Of a stretch of 64,000 nucleotides of DNA, positions 56,955 to 64,000 are shown one piece after another. Position 1 is the stretch's first letter. Every line of letters begins with the position of its first letter. The notes beneath the pieces are model-generated. The model saw nothing but the letters and a program-made list of their open reading frames with translations, was not told where the DNA came from and ran no database searches. The DNA is taken from the NCBI GenBank assembly GCA_036245525.1, contig BTPG01000002.1, positions 169,185,528 to 169,249,527 on the forward strand, in the 5' to 3' direction. This DNA comes from Semisulcospira habei (taxonomy: Eukaryota; Mollusca; Gastropoda; Semisulcospiridae). Both the position numbers and the translations under genes were made by a program.

Positions 56955-59062
56955 CGACTAGAGCCCGCGTTTGAGGACGGACAAACTTGAAATATTAGGA
57001 TATTGTCCCTAAAAGAATAATCGCGAGGCGGTTTTTTTTTTAAAATTATTATTATTAAGATGTTAATTGGCGAGAAAATAGCAGTTTCACAAAAACCGGT
57101 TGATCCACTCTGGAGTCCGTAATTTTTCTTAGGTTTGCTAGATATTTTGCATATAGCTAGACTGATAAAAGGGAGATATTGAATGAGTTCGTTAACCAGC
57201 ATTGTCGTTCAGTCACTCCATTTTCCCACACTATAATTGGTCAGTATCTAACTAAACGTCGCAGGGGGTTGATTGCCCGAATGCCTACCACCTAGAACCA
57301 TTGCCGTACCTGTAATTTTTAATCAGCTGGCCAATACGCAGTTATAGTATCGCGCACGAATCTGTCCGAGGTCTTTCGTCTGAACGCTTAGACCAGAAAA
57401 CACAAAGATCAAGTGGTGGTAGACGATAGGGAAATAAAAGAATTGTACCTTATTTCGGCATGACTCAAGCGGTGAGCACACTACACAATTGCTACACGAA
57501 TGTGTCGCAATTCAAACTCTGAACTGAGACGGCTTGAGATTTTCCATTATGCTCCATGTCAACACGCATGCTGTTTAGAAAGCAAAAACTGTTGCAACTC
57601 GTGCAGTAAGAGAGAAAGAAAAATAAATAAATACAATATGAAAGATCTATGGCAATTCAGTTTTTATTGAAAAGATCGAGTCATTGTTGAATGTGTGTAC
57701 GAGCTCAGTACCAGTTAGCGAAGGATACCAACAATACATTACATGCTTCATGTACGAAATCAGACGTACTGTATATACAGTCGCTTGCAACGCAGTCCTG
57801 CGCTCAAAATGTAGAAGTTTATCACTTAATTAAAACCCAGTGAGAAAGTCCGCACTTGATTGCTACAGATTCTGATCTTGTCACTGGCTGCTTAGAAGCA
57901 GCACCGACCGCTGGTAAACGTTTGAAATTCCAGCGGCAAAAAGCAAGGACATTTGCACGATGGGGCATGGTAGCCTGTTTACAAAGAATCGCGTGCCCTG
58001 TGTATTTCCCAGAAAATACAGTCTGACGTCAGAAATATTTGGAGTTTTACTCCTGATGTCAGACACACATTCGAGGCTTCAAATAGTGTGTAATTTAGAC
58101 TACAATACCACGATGTAATCCGAGAAGTAACACAACACAGACGATTCAATGTCTAATTGTATCTCTAGAACGTTTTGAGTGATATTTTTTTTTTTATAAC
58201 TATTTTTCACGTTTTTGGGATTAATTTCACGAATTATTTGGGATTAATCTTAAAACAGTTGAATATATTTTTTAATCTTCTCATTAATAATCGCATGATT
58301 TGTCATATACGGTATTTACATAAGCCTACAGCTGTATGCCCGAGGTGTGAAAATCAGATAATTTTCTGCACCCCTTTTTCAGAGTCATTTGTAAAACAGC
58401 TAACGTAACTTTAATTTTACGAAAAAAAATAATACTCGCATGAGTTTTCATAAACAGTGTTTGCATAAGCCTGCTGTTTGTCCCGGCTCTGGGGTAGGAT
58501 TAGGTCAAATTGTGACCTGTAAGCCCTAGGTGTGAAAATCAGCAAGAAAATTGCAAAGCTTGAACCTCTAATACGTCAAATGTAAGTACTGCGATGAGTG
58601 ACGTAAAATATCGAGACGTCATTATGAACACGGCGTCGGGACTAATGATGCCATGACGTGAAGCTTGAAGTGAGTCATTTCGCTGCTCGTGCTGTTATTC
58701 TTCTTCAGAATAGCCATGCTACGCCAGACCACAGAGCTTACGAATGGCGGGAATCGCCGTGTGTCCGTCTTTATTTCTCTGTGCCAGTGTGTGTGGATCA
58801 GAGGGTGGGAGTGTAGAAGGAGATGGATTCCTATCGCTACACGAGCCCACAAAGCGTACTAATGGCGGGAAGCGCCGTGTGTCCGTCTTTATTTGTGTGC
58901 GCCGACGTATGTGTTGATCAGGGTTTGGCTTAGAGAAGAGGGCAATGGATCAGCATAATAAGCCTAAAAATATGAACAACTCTGAATGTTCCAAAAAGAT
59001 AAACGCTTCTGAGCTCCAAACAATACGTTGGACTTTGGGATGAAATCCTCATCTTGTTTTCT
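56590..59062 (-). repeat. Right copy of the long inverted repeat block
   Basis: Read on the minus strand, 59062-58590 matches 836-1360 (lacking ~170 bases, 867-1034, and with a duplicated CGGACACACGGCG segment), and 57195-56590 matches 2040-2590 (AAGAAGTAACAAGATAAAAA on the plus strand). The order of the matching parts is inverted as expected for one block. 57200-58590 has no counterpart, and no gene was seen there; CATAAGCCT...GGTGTGAAAATCAG occurs twice (58318, 58456). Confidence 0.65.
56776..56951. repeat. (GT)n microsatellite with interruptions
   Basis: GT repeat, interrupted between 56809 and 56875; it lies at the position of the (CA)n tract of the left block. Confidence 0.94.
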
Positions 59063-59669
59063 TTTAATGTACAGTGTGTCATTCACAGAGTTAGACAACC
59101 GGTGTGCATGCATGTAACACAGTCGGACACGTTCCGGGAAATCTTTGAAGAGGATTTAGACGTTGTCCATAACAGGTATTCACAATAGAATAGAAAAGAG
59201 ATTTTCACGCGGGGCACAAATGTATTATTTGAATCTGTAATTATCGGGTCGATTACACAACATTTTGCGATATTTTTCTTTGTTTGTTTGTTGCAGTGTG
59301 TTTCCTTTTCCCCCTTTGTCACTGCGTCTCTCTCCTGATGACTTGCCTTTTCGCGTGCTTCCTCTCGTCTGTTTCACGTTTGTTTCTTTCCCTTAAATGA
59401 TCCCGCCTTGAATGTATTCCCGTCCTGTTTCTTTAAGATCAAATTAAAAACAAAAACATTTCATTTAAATCAATTCAGCGCTGTCCAAATCAAATTAGGA
59501 TGCGGCCAGTTTGAATTCTGTGCATGCCAGTTTGGTTGGGATCTAATGAATCTTAATTCCGGCGTGGCGCCTCTCTGTGGCACCCACTGGGATTGAATGT
59601 GACGAGTCTTTGGGAGCTCGGAGAACAACCTGCACGATACCTCCCCGTTCTGATTATTCCAGCCAGCTC
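59063..59669. other. Non-coding, nothing recognised
   Basis: No gene or repeat recognised. Confidence 0.4.
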
Positions 59670-59762
59670 TCGACCATGATAGTTCAAGGGTGGTGCCAGA
59701 ACTGTTTGGCGCCTGGAGGCGCCAAGCTGTTCTGGCACCACCCTTGAACTATCATGGTCGAT
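59670..59762. mobile_element. HP-A hairpin, ends not preserved
   Basis: TCGACCATGATAGTTCAAGG mirrored to ATCATGGTCGA; both arms carry GAAC/GTTC beside the tip. Confidence 0.75.
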
Positions 59763-60297
59763 GGGTCTGAAACTGTCATATAGTTTTCAATATTTTAGTC
59801 TTCAGTGGACACCTCCCAAAGGCAGAAAGCAGTTCTTGCACTACACTTAAACTAGAATGGTCCATCTGGCTCCCTATTCTTGTAAATTTATTGTTGTCAG
59901 GCGCTTAGAACCTGTTTTGTAAAGGAGTTATAGCTATTATTATTATTATCATTATTGCTATTGAAAACTGTGGCGCACTTTTTGGAGAACACCTCCAAAA
60001 TCTGGGATGTCTTTTCTTTTACTTCCCATTTCAATTAATCACTTGATTAGTTTTTATATCGTGCATGTCAAATTTCACTCCATGAGCCTCCGTCAGTGTC
60101 GGAGTTTTTAGAAGCGTTAATTCCGACAATACTTGAAATATCATTTAGTTACAATTAATCTAATGAATGAAGTAAGATGCATGAGTGTCACCCAAACAAA
60201 AGCTGTTTTGATGATTGTTTTTATGTCCCCACAATATTTCAGAAAGCTTTTTTTTTTTTTTTTTTTTTTGAGGTTGCAATGACGTCCCTCACATCCT
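59763..60297. other. Non-coding, nothing recognised
   Basis: T run 60250-60269; GTCAGGCGCTTAGAACC near 59896 resembles a retroposon 3' end with an (ATT)n run at 59937-59956. Confidence 0.4.
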
Positions 60298-60370
60298 CAA
60301 GAGGCATGGATTCACTTGATTCCTTGCAGCCGAAGGGCCGCAGGGGCTCATGTGACTCTACGTCACTTGG
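60298..60370. mobile_element. HP-B palindrome, diverged
   Basis: CAAGAGGCATGGATTCACTT ... GTGACTCTACGTCACTTGG, with GCAGCCGAAGGGCCGC at the tip. Confidence 0.6.
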
Positions 60371-60428
60371 CGGTGGGTTTATCCTCACAACATTTTTTTC
60401 ACTAGCACATAACTGCACCTCTGCATCC

Positions 60429-60508
60429 TTGACTCATTCGAGACGTGCCGCCTCCGGATACGCGGCTTATGCCGCGTATCCGGAGACGGCACGTCTCGAA
60501 TGGGTTAA
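60429..60508. mobile_element. HP-C micro-palindrome
   Basis: TTGA (60429-60432) and TTAA (60505-60508); 80 bases, CTCATTCGAGACGTGCCGCC start. Confidence 0.85.
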
Positions 60509-60529
60509 CCGAGAAAAAAATCAGACACC

Positions 60530-60715
60530 ACACAGTCGCAAGAGGTATAGATCCTCATGAGCCCCCGCAGATGCGGGGGCCCATGAGGAGCTATGCCTCT
60601 TGCTGAAACCACTGTGTGTGCACGTTCCTTGGCGGCTGGGAAGCTTTGACCTTTGAATTGACAATGATTTTTTTTTTTTAAAAAAACACTGTTGCGTCCG
60701 CCGGCAATGAAGAGG
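60530..60715. mobile_element. HP-B element
   Basis: Hairpin 60538-60603 with tip CCCGCAGATGCGGG; right part CTTGGCGGCTGGGAAGC and ending GGCAATGAAGAGG. Confidence 0.75.
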
Positions 60716-61161
60716 CAGTGACTGATTTTGATTTGATTTGAAAACAGCTGCTGAGCGGTGTAACTGGTGTGGGCACGCTGGAAATGGACAAAAGCGCTGT
60801 GAGTCACGATGCGCATTTTTCAGGATGACGATGCCACCACTCCCCGGAGAACGCCGTATCAATTTTTACTTAATGAGATTCTTACACGAAGACGAGCACG
60901 TCCGCTAGTTTAAATCCTGGATGCCTGAAATTGGTTTGTTTCTTGCCTGTGAATTAATTAGTTCATCGGTCGGTTTTGCGTTCTGGTTTCCTTTGTCGTT
61001 GTAAGTTCTTCCCTACTTCCTGCTCATTTCCTCCCGCGGCCGTGAGATAGCCTTAGTCGCCTGCTCGGCGTTACGTCCAGTAACTCACTAGCTCCTCCTG
61101 CTTCCAGAGGGGTGTCGCGTTTTGTCAGCTTCGGCTTATCCTCTTTACCCCGTGGTAGAGA
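60716..61161. other. Spacer with a SINE-tail remnant
   Basis: GGCCGTGAGATAGCCTTAGT at 61039-61058 matches the tail of the 5S SINE (GCCGTGAGATGGCCTTAG), followed by CCAGTAACTCACTAG. The head is absent. Confidence 0.5.
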
Positions 61162-61374
61162 TTAACCCATTTAACCCCACGGTCGCATTCCAAAATCTTG
61201 GAGGTGTCACTAATCGACTAAGTACCAGTTGCAGGAGATGGATGGACCATGATAATTCAAGGGTAGCGCCAGATTAGCTCGGCGCCTGATGGCGCCGAGC
61301 TAATCTGGCGCTACCCTTGAATTATCATGGTCCATCCATCTCCTGCTGTAGGGCGCTGGGGCTAAACGAGTTAA
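61162..61374. mobile_element. HP-A element, intact
   Basis: TTAA at 61162-61165 and 61371-61374. Both arms have the copy-specific GTAGCGCC/GGCGCTAC and GCTCGGCGCC/GGCGCCGAGC. Confidence 0.88.
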
Positions 61375-61981
61375 GCATAAAGCACTGACACTAAACGACA
61401 GGACGTGAACTAACCATATTTTTAGTTTTGATTTCAGAATAGCGTGGCGCCTCGAGGTATCAAGCTATTCCGACACCACAGTAGCACAGGAAGATATTTT
61501 TTTATCAGAGCGGAGGGCAGCATCATGAAAGGGGGGAGGTGGGGGAGTCTAGGGGCAGAGAATGGGGGAGGGAGAAGGAGTAATGCGGGGCGATAGTCAT
61601 CCACCCTCGAAAAATTAAAAACATAAACACCAAAATCTATGCGATTTTTCTCGAAAAATATATGGGGTGTAGGGGGGTTCGGGGTGTGGGAGGGCGCCAG
61701 GCTGTTCAGGTACTGCCTTTGAACTGTCATGATCGATTCACTCGAAGGACGCTTAGACAGGACAAACGCGGCACAATTTATTGTGTCACGTTTAATCTTT
61801 CAGAGTGTGTACTTTTCTTTGTTGGGATTACGTACCAGTTACAAGATATTGTTCGACAATATCATTAACAGTTCACCAGTAATCATTAGATGCCTTGGTT
61901 TCTGACAAGGTGCCAAACTAATCCGGCTCTGCCCTGTAAAGTATCATCCAAAAAGCGTAGGTTATTGTGAGTCCCTGTTGA
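61375..61981. other. Spacer with HP-A fragments
   Basis: Pieces of HP-A arms at about 61436-61475 (ATAGCGTGGCGCCTC), 61693-61735 (GGGCGCCAGGCTGTTC) and 61890-61950 (TGCCAAACTAATCCGGC). Purine-rich 61528-61585. No gene. Confidence 0.45.
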
Positions 61982-62046
61982 AAGCAAGAGGCATAGATAA
62001 CGTTATGTGGCCACAGAGGCTCATGAGAATCCATGCCTATTGCTTT
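61982..62046. mobile_element. HP-B palindrome, diverged
   Basis: AAGCAAGAGGCATAGATAAC ... GAATCCATGCCTATTGCTT. Confidence 0.65.
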
Positions 62047-62097
62047 CACTCAGTCTGGACCCCAAACGGAGGTTCCCTTATATATAATTCTGCCCTG

Positions 62098-62200
62098 TGA
62101 AGGGAAAATACAGTTAGTCCGTTGTGTGAACAGCGACATTTCCATTGTATTACAATGAAAACATCGGTTTCTTTCCAGAATGTCTTTTGCCTTCGTCGCG
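62098..62200. repeat. HP-F palindrome
   Basis: ACAGTTAGTCCGTTGTGTGA ... TTCCATTGTATTACAATGAA ... CCAGAATGTC. Confidence 0.6.
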
Positions 62201-62421
62201 TAGATGTGATTGTGAAGGGTGTGCCAATTAAGAAGACAACTTGTTTCTAATGATGAATGATACAGACTTGCGCCTTGAGGCGTACCGGAAGCGGTCAGCC
62301 TGATAATGGTCACGTACACGTGAATTGGAGATGGCGTTTTGCAAGGGTTTTTGGGTGTGTTTTTTGTTGTTGTTGTGGTTGTTGTTTTTTGGGGGTGGGG
62401 GGTGGGGAGAGGGCGTATTGT

Positions 62422-62506
62422 TTGACTCATTCGAGACGAGGCCACATCCGGATACATCCGGACATAATGCCGCGCATCCGCATGCAGAACGCCTTGAATG
62501 AGTTAA
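62422..62506. mobile_element. HP-C micro-palindrome, diverged
   Basis: TTGACTCATTCGAGACG start, TTGAATGAG-TTAA end; inner stem CATCCGG repeated and imperfect. Confidence 0.7.
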
Positions 62507-62569
62507 AGAACCAGAGAGTGTCGCCTAAAGGTTTGTAACTGAGCGCTTGTCTGAGACCTGAGGGCCCAG

Positions 62570-62960
62570 ACACAATTACTCCCTTGACGGCCGAGTAAAA
62601 AACTTGGTTGGTTAGTTCGGATTTAACGTCCACGGCACCGAAGTGATAATGGACGGCCCTGACGGGCGGGTTATGGGGTACAGGGAAATCTATTACCTAT
62701 GGAGTACGACATGAACACTGATCAACTCAGGCGCACTCCAACTGTGCCACTTTGATTTACCAGGACCTTTCAACGGACATGCTATTGAACAAGCCCGTCT
62801 TTTCCCCCTGGATTGCGAGTCCAACTACCGGGGCCGGGACGGGGATTCGAACCCACGACCCGGCGATTCCCTTCGCTCTCCTGCTCCGACGCTTAACCGC
62901 CTGTGCTAATTCGGACTCTGAGAAAAAAACTTGAACATCACCCAACTGCAATGGCCTGTG
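62570..62960. mobile_element. HP-B element interrupted by a tRNA SINE
   Basis: CTCCCTTGACGGCCGAGTAAA is the family's left end; after the SINE the sequence resumes with AACATCACCCAACTGCAATGG, the segment that normally follows. The hairpin itself is not recognisable after that. Confidence 0.65.
62607..62919 (-). mobile_element. tRNA-derived SINE with target duplication
   Basis: On the minus strand TTAGCACAGGCGG (A box, 62897-62909) and GGGTTCGAATCCC (B box, 62842-62854) lie at tRNA spacing; the body runs on to ACGTTAAATCCGAACTAACC, a (AACC)n tail. GAG(T/A)AAAAAACTTG at 62593-62606 and 62920-62933 flanks it with one mismatch. Confidence 0.82.
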
Positions 62961-63114
62961 ATTCTGGACATTAAAGTCCTAGGCCGTAAAGTCTAAAATC
63001 GTGCGTGACAGACCAACACACACATCTATGTACGTGGCGGTTACTGGCGCGTGGTGGCAGCGTGTGCAGACATCTCTATTTGCCCTCTCCACCAACACAC
63101 GCAAGCACGCACGC
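62961..63114. other. Spacer
   Basis: Nothing recognised. Confidence 0.4.
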
Positions 63115-63129
63115 ACGTATACACACACA

Positions 63130-63184
<55 letters not shown>

Positions 63185-63235
63185 ACACACACGCACACAC
63201 ACACACACACACACGCACACACACACACGCACACG

Positions 63236-63324
<89 letters not shown>
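63115..63324. repeat. (CA)n microsatellite
   Basis: CA dinucleotides with CG and CTCTCT interruptions. Confidence 0.95.
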
Positions 63325-63325
<1 letters not shown>

Positions 63326-63541
63326 GAGAATGAGATAACGCATATTTGTCCGGGCGTTTAATCAAGTTTCAGTCAAGCACCTGCAAATTTTCACGTACAT
63401 CGGATTTTATGGAAATCGTCTGTTCCCTTTCCGTTTCTGACCAATTTACTCTGACAGTTCATTCGGCGCGTCTTCTGCACCAGAACACATTGCTATGACT
63501 GAATACATAAAAGTGTCTCTAGCAATAATAGGCTTTCCTCT
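63325..63541. other. Spacer
   Basis: Nothing recognised. Confidence 0.4.
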
Positions 63542-63728
63542 TTAACCACATCAATGCCGAGAAAAACATGAAACTAGGTACAACCGCAAGAGACATAGAT
63601 CCTCATGAGCCCCCGCGAATGCGGGGGCTCATGAGGATCTATGTCTCTTGCTGACACCAATTTGCGTCCATGTTCCGCGGACGGCTGTGGCTTTTGGTCT
63701 TTGAACTAACGAAGATCGTAAATGGGGT
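63542..63728. mobile_element. HP-B element
   Basis: TTAA (63542-63545) then CCACATCAATGCCGAG; hairpin 63586-63651 with GAGACATAG/CTATGTCTC mirrored; right end CGTAAATGGGGT. Confidence 0.8.
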
Positions 63729-63837
63729 CAAAATGATCAGCTCCGGGGCTGGCTGTGACTGCTAAAAGTTGCCGACGGCCGGGCCCCTTACAAACGGACC
63801 TCTGGAGCTGCTTTTGAGCTAGACGGACTGTTCGTAG

Positions 63838-63857
63838 CAAACCTTCGTGCGAAGGTT
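63838..63857. repeat. Short palindrome upstream of the putative exon
   Basis: AACCTTCGTGCGAAGGTT, 8-base arms; GCGAACCTTTC recurs at 63881. Confidence 0.5.
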
Positions 63858-63889
63858 CGCTGAACGTGTTGAGCAACCAAGGCGAACCT

Positions 63890-64000
63890 TTCTCTGATTG
63901 GTCAAAACTTTACCCTTCGCGTGGGATAAGAGACAGTCACGATACAACAAATGGCGGACGGCGTATTCACTCGTGCGAGACAGACCTATTTTATGCCGGT
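63890..64000 (+). CDS. Possible promoter and first exon of a gene leaving the window
   Basis: CTGATTGGTC at about 63894-63903 is a reversed CCAAT box. Fifty bases on, ACAAATGGCGGACGG (ATG at 63951) resembles a YY1 site, which often covers start codons. The frame from 63951 reads MADGVFTRARQTYFMPV and is still open at the window end. Too short for any identification; it could be chance. Confidence 0.35.

Noticed and set aside
62842..62909. tRNA gene on the minus strand
   Set aside because: A and B boxes are present but the acceptor stem is not, and the sequence continues into a SINE body and tail.

Overview
The window looks like intergenic DNA from an invertebrate animal, most likely a marine mollusc. 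This is an inference from the spliced genes, the non-LTR and Ty3/gypsy retroelements, a 5S-rRNA-derived SINE, a tRNA-derived SINE, very long (CA)n, (GA)n and (TA)n tracts and a high load of short palindromic mobile elements. No organism-specific marker was seen. Almost every recognisable coding sequence belongs to a mobile element or a gene derived from one. The only hint of an ordinary host gene is a possible first exon at the extreme right edge (63951-64000).

Layout. 1-3402: repeats, including a repeat block (836-2590) that recurs inverted at 56590-59062, and two TTAA-bounded palindromes. 3423-9144: a Ty3/gypsy-type LTR retrotransposon with a SCAN-like gag. It has a protease lacking its aspartate, a reverse transcriptase and an RNase H but no integrase, and its 3' LTR carries a 731-bp TTAA-flanked DNA element. 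9150-15760: palindromic elements, plus one that was split by a 2256-bp LINE fragment with a 14-bp target duplication, then a compound (CA)n tract. 15803-23264: a 7.5-kb DNA transposon between TTAA copies with roughly 530-bp terminal inverted repeats and decayed, intron-containing transposase exons (Kolobok-like, by motif). 23461-42160: dense palindromic elements, LINE 3' ends, a 5S SINE inside a palindrome, and simple repeats. 42549-46257: a spliced gene for a zinc-finger / tyrosine-recombinase-like / Myb-like protein, now broken by three frameshifts, followed by a tandem array in the position of its 3' UTR. 46936-63730: two palindromic elements side by side, a 701-bp inverted-repeat element, a hAT-like element, a tRNA SINE and more palindromes.

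The palindromes are named here as families. HP-A has core AGCTTGGCGCC, HP-B core CATGAGCCCCCGC, HP-C core CCGGATACGCGGC, HP-D core TTGGCCCGCGCAC, HP-E ends TTAACCCTTTG, HP-F core TTTTCATTGTATTG, HP-G is a single copy, and HP-S has arm ACGCTTAGAAAAGAC. HP-A, B, C and E sit between TTAA copies and share ends of the form CYCNTT, as expected for miniature elements moved by a TTAA-specific transposase. The most unusual signal is that differences between copies of a family are repeatedly present in both arms of the same copy, so each palindrome stays self-complementary while the families diverge.

Limits: calls rest on reading alone. Family assignments of the DNA elements and all splice sites are proposals, and several frameshifts could be assembly errors.
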